DNA from: JAGQVA01 sp041391725
GTDB taxonomy: Bacteria > Bacteroidota > Bacteroidia > J057
Reading direction: 5' to 3'
DNA length: 64,000 nt
Assembly (NCBI GenBank): GCA_041391725.1
Contig: JAWKNL010000024.1
Coordinates: forward strand, 1 to 64,000
A model generated the notes under the pieces. The model ran no database searches, was not told where the DNA came from, and saw only the letters and a program-made list of their open reading frames with translations. Made by a program: the position numbers and the translations under genes. Positions 28,938 through 37,500 of the stretch are shown here, piece by piece (position 1 is the stretch's first letter; every line of letters begins with the position of its first letter).

Positions 28938-28966
28938 TTTGAAATACCTTTAGATTCTTATCTTTG
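28938..28966 (+). promoter_or_regulatory. Bacteroidota promoter (TTTG - N17 - TATCTTTG) for the GbsR-like gene
   Basis: TTTG at 28938-28941 and TATCTTTG at 28959-28966 are 17 bases apart, fitting the -33/-7 pattern of Bacteroidota. The predicted transcription start is at or within a few bases of the ATG at 28971, so the transcript would be leaderless or nearly so. Confidence 0.55.
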
Positions 28967-28970
28967 TAAC

Positions 28971-29492
28971 ATGCAACTTGACGAAGCAAAAGATAAATTC
29001 ATTCAGGCGTGGGGAGCGCTGGGTTCCAACTGGGGCATCAATCGTACCATGGCTCAGGTACATGCGCTTTTGCTGATTTCTCCTGAATCACTTTCGGCAG
29101 AAGAGATTATGGAGACCCTGAATATTTCACGCGGAAATGCCAATATGAACCTCCGTGCCCTGATAGACTGGGGACTGGTGAGCAAAGAGCATCGCTCGGG
29201 AGAACGGAGAGAGTATTTTTTTGCAGAAAAAGATATATGGCAGGTTGCCCAACAAGTAATCATTGAAAGAAGAAAACGCGAACTAAAACCCGTTCTCAAG
29301 GTACTGGAAGAGGTAAGAGACATTGAAGGCAATCAGGAAGATCAGAATGTAAAAGCTTTCCTCCAATCGGTTGAAAACCTCCACAATATCGTAGGTCAGG
29401 CAGACAAATTTCTTGAAATCGCCATCAAGGCCGACAGAGGCTGGTTTTTCGGCGCACTGCTCAAAATGTTTCAGCGACAGGTGAAGAAATAA
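28971..29492 (+). CDS. GbsR/MarR family transcriptional regulator
   Basis: The ATG at 28971 gives 173 residues starting MQLDEAKDKFIQAWGALG. The winged helix is LLISPESLSAEEIMETLNISRGNANMNLRALIDWGLVSKEHRSGERREYF, where SRGNANMNLRxL is the recognition helix typical of GbsR-type regulators. The C-terminal half is a long helical dimer region (KRELKPVLKVLEEVRDIEG ...). GbsR proteins repress choline or osmolyte genes in Bacillus, but Bacteroidota members control unknown targets. An in-frame ATG at 28854 would add an unlikely N-terminus rich in Phe and Cys, so I reject it. The divergent M28 gene is a candidate target. Confidence 0.9.
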   Translation: MQLDEAKDKFIQAWGALGSNWGINRTMAQVHALLLISPESLSAEEIMETLNISRGNANMNLRALIDWGLVSKEHRSGERREYFFAEKDIWQVAQQVIIERRKRELKPVLKVLEEVRDIEGNQEDQNVKAFLQSVENLHNIVGQADKFLEIAIKADRGWFFGALLKMFQRQVKK

Positions 29493-29597
29493 TTTTTTTT
29501 ATATTTCTTTCAATTTTTACTGAAAGTACTGAACAAAGATGTTTGGCTGACGTACACTAAATACATCATTCATCCACCACATGTAAACCCTACTGCG

Positions 29598-30041
29598 ATG
29601 ATTACCTCAGCAAAAATCCGCCACAACTTTGCTTCTGAGACACTTACTCCCGCCAACCGCCTGATTGCAGCCATTTTCGCTATTGTCAACGTGCCCCTCT
29701 CGTTTTTTGCCATTATCTTCCCCATCGGATGGGTAGTAGGCGGCCCGGGGGTGGTACTGCTGATCAATTACTTTCGTATTTGGGCAGACAGAGTATCTGC
29801 CAAAACAGCCAAAGCCATATGGGCGGCAACTGCTGCCTACAATCTGGCACTGATGATCGGGTTCGCCAGCCTCGAAGACATGTATCCGGTCGTATTTTTT
29901 CAGGCATTTGCTATGGGTGCGGCACTCATCGCATATCGCGATCTTTATGAGAAAGAACACGAACCTGTTTACAGCCACCCGGTGTCAGAGGAAAGCGATG
30001 TGGAGAGAGTTTCTGAAAATTTTGCAAAAGAATACATCTGA
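29598..30041 (+). CDS. Small multi-pass membrane protein, unknown function
   Basis: The product is 147 residues with three to four predicted membrane helices (LIAAIFAIVNVPLSFFAIIFP, IGWVVGGPGVVLLINYF, AAYNLALMIGFASL, YPVVFFQAFAMGAALIAY) and a polar C-terminus rich in Glu. I recognise no family. It sits 105 bp after the GbsR-like gene and 57 bp before a DUF2071 gene on the same strand, which may form a loose operon. Confidence 0.7.
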   Translation: MITSAKIRHNFASETLTPANRLIAAIFAIVNVPLSFFAIIFPIGWVVGGPGVVLLINYFRIWADRVSAKTAKAIWAATAAYNLALMIGFASLEDMYPVVFFQAFAMGAALIAYRDLYEKEHEPVYSHPVSEESDVERVSENFAKEYI

Positions 30042-30098
30042 AACGAAGGAAAATCCGTTTATAAGAGAAGCAACCATTCTTATAACTATTTATCATTA

Positions 30099-30884
30099 AT
30101 GAAAATCCCCGCCCTCTCCGGATTGATCCAAAGAAGAATCCTGATCAATTATCGGGTGGAACCTGCTGTTCTCAGAAAACTCCTCCCCGCGCCCTTTGAA
30201 CCCCGGTTGTTTGGCAACTACGGAATTGCCGGTATTTGCTTTTTTGACCTCAGTCAACTCAGAATCAAAGGACTTCCATTATCTCCCTGTATCTCCGCTC
30301 AGATTGTTTCCCACCGCATTGCCGTAAACTGGGAAGAATCGGGTATCAAAAAGGAAGGCCTGTATATTACTCAAAGAGATACTTCCTCTACATTGGTGCA
30401 TTTTTCAGGGGGCCGGTTTTTTCCGAGCGAATATTCCCTCACGGGAATGAAATTCAGGGAGTCATTCGGATATTACGAACTTCATCTCGGCGGGCACCAT
30501 CCGACTTCCTTTCTGGCCAAGGAAAGTGCAGATTTTGCCGAAGGATCTGTATTTTCGGGCTTACCTGCTGCCGCCAGTCTTTTTGCACAAAACAGCATGG
30601 AGTACGCTCCCCGCTATGAGAATATGGTGTTTGACGGGATCGCCTTCCGCGCCAGCCGGCACAAAGTACAACCCCTGCATATTTGCCAGATGCGTTCTTC
30701 CTTTTTTGAAAATGAGGAAAACTTTCCCCGCGGCTCCGTATTTTTTGATCACGCCCTGCTGATGAAAAATATCCGCAGCGAATGGATTGCCCTTCCCGAA
30801 ATGCTGGCACCCAAACCTTCCCGTTTTCTTGCTCCGGCTTTTTCCAGACAACACAGAGAAGGCAAACTTCGCAGCGGACAGTAA
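30099..30884 (+). CDS. DUF2071 family protein
   Basis: The product is 261 residues. The opening INYRVEPAVLRKLLPAPFEPRLFGNYGIAGICFFDLSQLRIKGLP is the DUF2071 signature, a fold related to acetoacetate decarboxylase. The rest has FSGGRFFPSEYSLTGMKF and FDGIAFRASRH. No catalytic lysine of acetoacetate decarboxylase can be assigned, and the biochemical role is unknown. Intact and of family length. Its stop lies 68 bp before the sbcC start. Confidence 0.8.
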   Translation: MKIPALSGLIQRRILINYRVEPAVLRKLLPAPFEPRLFGNYGIAGICFFDLSQLRIKGLPLSPCISAQIVSHRIAVNWEESGIKKEGLYITQRDTSSTLVHFSGGRFFPSEYSLTGMKFRESFGYYELHLGGHHPTSFLAKESADFAEGSVFSGLPAAASLFAQNSMEYAPRYENMVFDGIAFRASRHKVQPLHICQMRSSFFENEENFPRGSVFFDHALLMKNIRSEWIALPEMLAPKPSRFLAPAFSRQHREGKLRSGQ

Positions 30885-30952
30885 AATTATCGCCGTTATT
30901 TTTGCGATTTCATGAAGTGGATTGTTTAACTTGTAACGTTAACTTTCACCCC

Positions 30953-33900
30953 ATGATTCCACTTAGGCTTTCGCTGCAAGGCATTTATTCTTATCAGAAA
31001 AAAGAAGATATTGATTTTCAACAACTGACACGGTCTCAGTTGTTTGGGATTTTTGGTCCTACCGGCAGTGGAAAGTCAACTATTCTTGAAGCCATTTCCT
31101 ATGCACTTTATGGTGAATCTGAGCGACTGAATAAACGCGACAACCGCGGTTACAATATGATGAACCTGAAGTCGGATCGCATGTTTATCGACTTCGAATT
31201 CGCTGCTGAGGAAGAAAAGTATCGCTTTGTTGTCAATGGCAGACGCAATTCGCGTCAGTTTGATCAGGTTGGCACGCTTACCCGAAGCGCCTTCGTCTGG
31301 AAAGACGAAGCCTGGCTGCCGATTACCGCCGATACTGCCGAAGATATCATCGGCCTCAACTACGACAATTTCAAACGTACCATCATCATCCCCCAGGGAA
31401 AGTTTCAGGACTTCCTTCAGCTTTCTGAAACCGACCGAACCCGAATGCTCCGGGAGATTTTCAAACTGGAGAAGTATGAATTGTATGACAAAACTGTTTC
31501 TCTCGAAAAGAAAAATCAGACCGAAATCACCCGCCTCGAAACCTTGATTCTCCGGATGGAAGATATAACTCCGGAAGCACTTCTGCTGACCGAAACCCAG
31601 ATCCAACAACTGGAACAACAACTCACAGAAAAGGAAAATACCTTTAGCCATACAGAAAAAGAGGTTGCCAGGCTTGAAACACTGAAACAACTTTTCGGAA
31701 AAATGGAAACGCAGAGAAGCGAGGTCCTTTCACTTCGGGAAAAAGCCCCGGCATTCGCCGAAAGAGAAAAAAATCTCAGAGAATACGAATCCTGTCTCAT
31801 CGACTTCAAGCCGCTTCTCGACCGTCGCCGCGAATCTGGAGAAAGTCTCGAAGCCGTTACCGCCAATATACATTCCAAAAAAGATGCTTCCGCCCTTTCC
31901 CAAAAAGAGCTTACTGCTGCTGAAGAAACTTTCAAAGAAATCAGCCAGGAATATCACCAACGCGAAACCTACCTGAAAAAATCAGAAGAACTCAAGCTGG
32001 TTATTCTTCTGAAAACCAGGGAAAACAATATTGCCGCTTTCGACGAAAGGTTGAAAAAAGGATTGGTAGTATGCGACCAGCTCCGGGCCACGATACGCGA
32101 GATGAAAGACAGTCTGGCCTCCAAAAATGCACAGATTCGGGAAATTCGCGATTTGCGACCAGACCTTAATTTACTGCTGAAAATCAAAGAATGGTTTCAG
32201 CAGCAAGCGGTTCGGACCGAAGAAATTGCACGGGAACAACTTCTGCTCGCAGAAGCACAAAATGCTAATGAAACGCTACAGCAGGCACGGCTCGAAATTG
32301 TCAAAACCACACAGATCAGCTCCAGCCAGTATGCGCTGGAGACAAATCAGATTATCGAAATCCTCCGAAAAGACCTGAAACGTCTGCGCCACGAAGCCCA
32401 ACAAAAAGAAATCTCACGCGACAAAATAATCACGCAACATCAGCTAAAGTCATTTGCCGAATCACTGGAGCCCGGAAAACCCTGCCCGCTTTGCGGATCG
32501 GTACACCACCCTGAAATCATTGACACCGGAAATGTCGAATTCGAGCTTGAAAAAATACGAAGGGAAATCGCAGATAACGAAACCCTGATTCAAAATCTGG
32601 ATAAAGCCATTCTCCGGCTGGAAAATAATGAAGAACAATCTCTCCGGCAACGGCAGATCACACAGACTTATTCTTCCCGCATCAACACGCTCCGGACTGA
32701 CGAAGAAAAACATAAAGCGGCCTTTATATGGGCTGAGTATGCTAAATCATCGCCACAGGATATTTCCGAAAAAATCGCCGAAATATCCCGCATTGACCAG
32801 CAAACCGATCTGCTCAGCCAGGAACGCGAAGCGTTTGAAAACAGCATCGCAAAAGAAGAACAAAACCTTGAGAAATATCTGCGAACCCTTGAGCAACTCA
32901 AAGAACAACGCCATGCCGAAGAGATGAATTTCCAGACAGGCTACCGTAGTTTCCAGCAGATTGATTACAACCAGCACAAACCCCTGGAAAACCCCAGACT
33001 CGAACAGCTTGCGCTCGAACAAAAAGAGCGGTTTTCAAGAATTGAAGACCTGTTTCAGACTTCGGACCAAAGGCTCCAGCGACTGCGTACCAACCTTGCC
33101 ATGCTGAAAGGTGAAATATCGGAACTTGAAAAACAGGAAAAGGATCTCACAGAAAAAATTGTCAAAATCAATCAGCAAATCAGCGCCAAACTTTCTCAAT
33201 CAGCCTACAGCTCTCTCCTCAAAGTAGAAGAAATCCTGCGGCTCAATTTTAATATCGAAACCGAAAAATCAGCCATCAGCCAGTTCAAACAAAACCTCCA
33301 CACTGCGGAGGCAACACTTGCCGAACTCGAATCGCAGACCAAAGGAAAATCGTTTGATGCAGAGACTTTTGATTCACTTCAGCAGACACAAAAATTGCTC
33401 AGACAGGAAATCAATGAAATGACGCTTTCCATTGGCGGAATGAAAAAAGAAAGGGAAAGGCTGAAACAATCTCTTGAAGAAAAAACCACACTGGAAAAAA
33501 ACCTTGATCAGAAAAAAATCAGGGCAGAAGATATACGCACGCTCAAAGCTATGTTTTCAGCCAGTGGTTTTGTTAAATATGTTTCCACCATTTTCCTGTA
33601 CAACCTTTGCCAGGCGGCAAACGAAAGGTTTCTGAAACTGACGCGTGGCTCGCTCAGTCTCGAAACCACAGACAATAATGCTTTTCTTGTTCGCGATTTT
33701 CTCAACAACGGGCAGGTGCGGTCGGTAAAGACGCTTTCGGGCGGGCAGACTTTTCAGGCGGCACTTTCGCTTGCATTATCCCTGGCCGATCATGTGCAGC
33801 AACAGGCACGCTCCAGGCAAAACTTTTTCTTTCTTGACGAAGGTTTTGGTTCTCAGGATAAACATTCGCTCCAAGTCATCTTTGAAACACTCAAATCGCT

Positions 33901-34027
33901 GAGAAAAGAAAACAGGATCGTGGGGGTTATATCCCACGTAGAAGAGCTTCAACAGGAAATCGGCACCTATCTGCAAATTGCGAATCACCCTGAAACCGGA
34001 AGTTATATTTCCGGAAGCTGGGAATAG
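30953..34027 (+). CDS. sbcC: SbcC-like (Rad50-type) DNA repair ATPase
   Basis: I chose the ATG at 30953 (1024 residues) because MIPLRLSLQGIYSYQKKEDIDF is the normal start; an in-frame ATG upstream adds unrelated sequence. Walker A is GPTGSGKST (about 34-42). Two long coiled-coil arms flank a zinc hook CPLCGSVHH at about 511-519. The ABC signature is LSGGQTFQAAL and Walker B FFFLDEGFGSQ. With SbcD (Mre11) the complex cuts DNA hairpins and double-strand ends. No sbcD lies on either side here, unlike in many bacteria where the two are adjacent. The nuclease partner must be encoded elsewhere. The upstream gene is DUF2071. The downstream gene on the opposite strand ends 9 bp away. Confidence 0.93.
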   Translation: MIPLRLSLQGIYSYQKKEDIDFQQLTRSQLFGIFGPTGSGKSTILEAISYALYGESERLNKRDNRGYNMMNLKSDRMFIDFEFAAEEEKYRFVVNGRRNSRQFDQVGTLTRSAFVWKDEAWLPITADTAEDIIGLNYDNFKRTIIIPQGKFQDFLQLSETDRTRMLREIFKLEKYELYDKTVSLEKKNQTEITRLETLILRMEDITPEALLLTETQIQQLEQQLTEKENTFSHTEKEVARLETLKQLFGKMETQRSEVLSLREKAPAFAEREKNLREYESCLIDFKPLLDRRRESGESLEAVTANIHSKKDASALSQKELTAAEETFKEISQEYHQRETYLKKSEELKLVILLKTRENNIAAFDERLKKGLVVCDQLRATIREMKDSLASKNAQIREIRDLRPDLNLLLKIKEWFQQQAVRTEEIAREQLLLAEAQNANETLQQARLEIVKTTQISSSQYALETNQIIEILRKDLKRLRHEAQQKEISRDKIITQHQLKSFAESLEPGKPCPLCGSVHHPEIIDTGNVEFELEKIRREIADNETLIQNLDKAILRLENNEEQSLRQRQITQTYSSRINTLRTDEEKHKAAFIWAEYAKSSPQDISEKIAEISRIDQQTDLLSQEREAFENSIAKEEQNLEKYLRTLEQLKEQRHAEEMNFQTGYRSFQQIDYNQHKPLENPRLEQLALEQKERFSRIEDLFQTSDQRLQRLRTNLAMLKGEISELEKQEKDLTEKIVKINQQISAKLSQSAYSSLLKVEEILRLNFNIETEKSAISQFKQNLHTAEATLAELESQTKGKSFDAETFDSLQQTQKLLRQEINEMTLSIGGMKKERERLKQSLEEKTTLEKNLDQKKIRAEDIRTLKAMFSASGFVKYVSTIFLYNLCQAANERFLKLTRGSLSLETTDNNAFLVRDFLNNGQVRSVKTLSGGQTFQAALSLALSLADHVQQQARSRQNFFFLDEGFGSQDKHSLQVIFETLKSLRKENRIVGVISHVEELQQEIGTYLQIANHPETGSYISGSWE

Positions 34028-34035
34028 AGACCGGA

Positions 34036-34470
34036 TTAATCAGTCAGCCAGTTTTTCTGAAGCATATAACGACCTTCCTCCGTCAGGGAAAAAAAAAGCA
34101 GAACGATTCCATTGGTAATCAGAAGGTGGGGTGCCTGAATCACCTTGTTGTATCGGGCAATCTGCTGAAGCGTGTCCTGAGAAATCGTAACATCAGACGC
34201 TTTTACTTCGCACAGAATCAGCGGTTTCGCATTTGAATCAAAAACTACCACATCAAATCTTTTGCGCAGATTGTTGTATTGTATTTCGCGCTCAACACTA
34301 ATCAGCGAAGCGGAGATACCTTTTTTGTTAATCAGAAAATGAATGAGCAACTGGCGGATATACTCTTCTTTTTGCAGGCTGATCCATTTTTTGCGAATGA
34401 TATCCCACACATATTCCTGTCCGTCCCGGATTTCTTTTTTCAGGGGATAATCTGGAAAAATAAAATTCAT
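34036..34470 (-). CDS. HSDR_N-type nuclease-domain protein
   Basis: The product is 144 residues and matches the small HSDR_N_2 family, related to the N-terminus of type I restriction subunit HsdR: SVEREIQYNNLRKRFDVVVFD with Asp and PLILCEVKASDVTISQD with the E-x-K of a PD-(D/E)xK nuclease core. These solitary proteins are widespread in Bacteroidota, and their role is unknown. No methylase or specificity subunit is nearby, so I do not call a restriction system. It converges on sbcC (9 bp apart). Confidence 0.85.
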   Translation of the reverse strand: MNFIFPDYPLKKEIRDGQEYVWDIIRKKWISLQKEEYIRQLLIHFLINKKGISASLISVEREIQYNNLRKRFDVVVFDSNAKPLILCEVKASDVTISQDTLQQIARYNKVIQAPHLLITNGIVLLFFSLTEEGRYMLQKNWLTD

Positions 34471-34546
34471 GGGAGGAAATTACATTGTATAATCCTTATC
34501 CTCAAAAGTATTGTCATTTTCAGAAATTTGTATTTGTTTCAGTCCC

Positions 34547-34852
34547 ATGATAATATACAGTGTTACCGTTTCCGTTGAGGCCGATATAAGAGAAGAATGG
34601 CTCAGTTGGATGCAGGAATTTCACATTCCTGAAGTCATGGCCTCCGGCTATTTTAAAGAAAACCATATCCAGGAACTACTGGAGCCGGAACCCCAAAAGG
34701 GAACTTTTACCTTCAACATCCAGTATTTGTGTGAGAGTATGGAGGACTATCATCTCTATATGCAAAACGAAGCCAAAGTATTGCAGGAAATACATACGCA
34801 AAAGTTTAGTGATAAATTTGTAGCTTTTCGCACCTTACTCAAAAGATTATAA
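34547..34852 (+). CDS. DUF4286 family protein
   Basis: I chose the ATG at 34547, giving 101 residues (MIIYSVTVSVEADIREEWLSWM), as the longer opening is not conserved-like. The pattern IIYSVTVSV, HIPEVMASGYFKENHIQELL, TFNIQYLCESMEDYHLYM matches DUF4286, a small Bacteroidota family predicted to have a ferredoxin-like fold. No known function. It lies 12 bp before the lipoprotein gene and is probably in the same transcript. Confidence 0.85.
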   Translation: MIIYSVTVSVEADIREEWLSWMQEFHIPEVMASGYFKENHIQELLEPEPQKGTFTFNIQYLCESMEDYHLYMQNEAKVLQEIHTQKFSDKFVAFRTLLKRL

Positions 34853-34864
34853 AGCAAGGAAGTA

Positions 34865-35359
34865 ATGAACAGGTATTTTATTGCTATTGTATTTTCTTTG
34901 GCTATTGTAACAATGATCAGTTGCAAAAGCCGAAAATCTGCCTCCGGCGCTGCCGAAGACGGGAGCACCGCGTTTACAAAAATCGCCGAAGGCAATTACT
35001 GTGGTGTAGAAACGGCCTCCACTATGCTGATCCGTTCTCAGGAAGAATGGAAATCGCTTTGGGAAAAAGTCACGGCCAACCGTTCGCCTGTTCCCACTTT
35101 ACCTGAAGTTAATTTTGATGAAAACCTGATTCTTGCTGTATTCAGCGGAACTCAAAACTCGGGGGGTCATACCATTGAAATACAACGTGTTGCGATGGAA
35201 AAAGGAAAGTATCAGGTGAATGTTTTACAGACAAAGCCGGGAAGCGGATGTTTTGTCACTGATGTACTTACCCAGCCCTATTATATTGCTTCTGTTGCCA
35301 AAGGAAAGATTCTTGAAGCAGAATTTTCCACAGAGACTGTGGCGACACCCTGCAAATGA
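34865..35359 (+). CDS. Lipoprotein with PrcB C-terminal-like domain
   Basis: The product is 164 residues. Signal peptide with lipobox (FSLAIVTMISC, Cys at 20). The domain (EEWKSLWEKVTANRSPVPTLPEVNFDENLILAVFSGTQNSGGHTIEIQRV ... GCFVTDVLTQPYYIASV) matches the PrcB C-terminal/protease complex subunit family, first described with dentilisin of Treponema, where it stabilises a surface protease. Its stop overlaps the M48 peptidase start by four bases, so a partner role with that peptidase is plausible, although it is only inference. Confidence 0.82.
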   Translation: MNRYFIAIVFSLAIVTMISCKSRKSASGAAEDGSTAFTKIAEGNYCGVETASTMLIRSQEEWKSLWEKVTANRSPVPTLPEVNFDENLILAVFSGTQNSGGHTIEIQRVAMEKGKYQVNVLQTKPGSGCFVTDVLTQPYYIASVAKGKILEAEFSTETVATPCK

Positions 35360-37500
35360 TCCGGCCATTCACATATTCTGTTTGTAGAGGGATATGGATA
35401 ATTTTCCTATGCAGCGGAATTGTGACCGGACAGGATTTTGATCACTATCAGCGTTTACGCCCTGCGGGGATTATTCCCCAGGATTTTCTGCTTTCCTCTT
35501 CTGAAAAATATGAGCGCGAACTTTCCCGCCTGGAAGCAGAAAGTCGCGAAGAGCGGAAAGCCAGAGTGGCATTTTATCAGGAGAGTTTTTACTTTATGAA
35601 TCAGCTCCTTCTCAGCGGAAAGGTGTTGTTTAATGATTCTGTGAGTAATTACGTAAGTGAAGTGGCTGATATTCTCCTGAAAGACCAACCAGACCTTCGC
35701 GCCAGTCTTCGCTTTTACGCAGTCAAATCTCCTTCAACCAACGCTTTTGCTTCCAACAATGGGTTGATTCTCGTCAATCTCGGGCTGATTGCCAAGCTGG
35801 AAAATGAGGCACAACTTGCCTTTGTTCTCTGCCATGAGATCAGCCACTTTGTAAAACAACATCCTATCGACATTTTCCTTCAGACAAAAACCATGGATGA
35901 GCGGACAAGGATTTCGCTTCGGCGCGACAGTCTGGAGGATATCATGCTGGCCAAAAGCAACTATTCCCGGGAAAAAGAGCTGGAAGCAGATACCCTCGGG
36001 CTCCTGCTTTATCTTCAGTCTGAGTACGACTTATCAGCAGTAGAATCTGCCTTTCGCGTGTTGAAATTTGCTGATTTGCCTTTTGCGAATCAGGAATTTT
36101 CACCTGCTTTTTTTGAGGACACCACCTGGAATTTTCCGGAAAGGTATTTTCTCAAAGAGGTAGCTGCAACTCCCGAAAATGCGGATTCACGCAAATCAGG
36201 TCAAAACCACCCGTCTCCTGATATACGCAGGGAAGTAGTGGCGCAAAAAATCACCGGAAAATCCAACGTGAACCGCAGGTTGTGGATTCTGGGTGAACGC
36301 AGGTTTTTTAATGTTCAGAAAATCTGCCGGTATGAATCCGTTTTTCTTCATCTCTATTACAAAAACTACGAATGGGCGATTTATCATTCGATTTTCCTCC
36401 TTCAAGAACAGCCAAATAGTTTTTTCCTGAAGAAAATCATTGCCCAGTCGCTTTACGGGCTCTCAAAATACAATAATGAAGGAAGGCTTCCCGAAGTACA
36501 CAGAGATTTCGAATTTGAAACCGGAAATATACAGCGGCTGCATTACTTTATGGAAAAACTCAGCCCGCTGGAGATGAATATCCTGGCGACCATTTACAAC
36601 TGGAATCTTCTTCAAACTCAGCCCGACGATCAGACAATATCGATGATGACACATGATCTTATGCGTGATCTGGGCAAATTTTATGTGGACAGCCTTTCGT
36701 TTCTGATGTTGCAGGAATCCAGAGACAGCCTGGACTACCTTCGGCGGGCAATGGCCGCAACAGAATCTCATGCTTTATTTTTCCAGCAGTTGACCTCAGA
36801 CCTGAAAGAAGGCCATAGAAGCAGACCCATCCAGAAAGGAGAAACCGTCGCTCCGTTTTTTCCCCAAGAAAAAAATCGAAGACAAACCAGCAGGAAAAAA
36901 AATACAGATTCCGGTTTCCAAAAGGTCGTATTTGTCGATCCCTTTTATCAGCGTATTGACGAACGAAAAGAAAGCAATATCAAATTTATCCAGTCAGAAA
37001 ATGCCGAACAAACCTACATTCTTCTGCTTGAGTCTTATGCGGAGAAAGCAGGATTGTCATACGAGATGCTGAGTACCCAAAAACTCAACAGCCAGTCTGC
37101 GGATATATTCTGCGATATAACCACACTAAACGAGTGGGCAAATGAGCGTGCCCTTCACGATGAGTTAAAGCTGGTGAGTATTTGTCACAATGAGATTCAG
37201 GCGCTGGTAAAAAAGTACGGAACAAGCCATTTTATCTGGACAGGAATCATGGCTTTTACCTATGCACGCACAGGTAAGGGACTTGTACTTACGGCAGGAA
37301 TTATCTTCCCCCCGCTTCTGCCCTATTCACTTTATCTGGCCGTTACCCCTGATTATGAAACCACTATTTATACTATAATATATAATGTGGAAACAGGTGA
37401 TTATCAGGTACTTTATCCCAAGCGGGTAAAGATGAAAGACAACCCTGATATGTTACATTCCGTTAGCTACAATCTGATATATCAACTCAAAAATCCGTGA
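35356..37500 (+). CDS. Secreted M48 family metallopeptidase
   Basis: The product is 714 residues with a signal peptide (about 1-25, ending GIVTG). The catalytic core has the zinc motif HEISHF at about residue 160, inside QLAFVLCHEISHFVKQH, and the third ligand Glu in EKELEADTLGL. This matches the periplasmic M48C branch (BepA/YfgC-like) more than membrane HtpX. The C-terminal half (about 300-714) is large, partly TPR-like, and contains a low-complexity basic stretch RRQTSRKKNTDSGFQ. The last ~90 residues include a hydrophobic stretch GIIFPPLLPYSLYLAV, possibly membrane-associated. It overlaps the lipoprotein gene before it and the aminopropyltransferase gene after it (four bases each). Confidence 0.86.
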   Translation: MIRPFTYSVCRGIWIIFLCSGIVTGQDFDHYQRLRPAGIIPQDFLLSSSEKYERELSRLEAESREERKARVAFYQESFYFMNQLLLSGKVLFNDSVSNYVSEVADILLKDQPDLRASLRFYAVKSPSTNAFASNNGLILVNLGLIAKLENEAQLAFVLCHEISHFVKQHPIDIFLQTKTMDERTRISLRRDSLEDIMLAKSNYSREKELEADTLGLLLYLQSEYDLSAVESAFRVLKFADLPFANQEFSPAFFEDTTWNFPERYFLKEVAATPENADSRKSGQNHPSPDIRREVVAQKITGKSNVNRRLWILGERRFFNVQKICRYESVFLHLYYKNYEWAIYHSIFLLQEQPNSFFLKKIIAQSLYGLSKYNNEGRLPEVHRDFEFETGNIQRLHYFMEKLSPLEMNILATIYNWNLLQTQPDDQTISMMTHDLMRDLGKFYVDSLSFLMLQESRDSLDYLRRAMAATESHALFFQQLTSDLKEGHRSRPIQKGETVAPFFPQEKNRRQTSRKKNTDSGFQKVVFVDPFYQRIDERKESNIKFIQSENAEQTYILLLESYAEKAGLSYEMLSTQKLNSQSADIFCDITTLNEWANERALHDELKLVSICHNEIQALVKKYGTSHFIWTGIMAFTYARTGKGLVLTAGIIFPPLLPYSLYLAVTPDYETTIYTIIYNVETGDYQVLYPKRVKMKDNPDMLHSVSYNLIYQLKNP

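Noticed and set aside
28854..28970. Longer start for the GbsR-like regulator
   Set aside because: The extra 39 residues cross the predicted promoter and look unlike the family start.
31076..31690. A 204-codon minus-strand open frame within sbcC
   Set aside because: It lies opposite the Walker A and arm region of an intact sbcC.
34036..34470. Restriction-modification system
   Set aside because: Only an HSDR_N-like domain is present, with no methylase, specificity subunit or helicase nearby.
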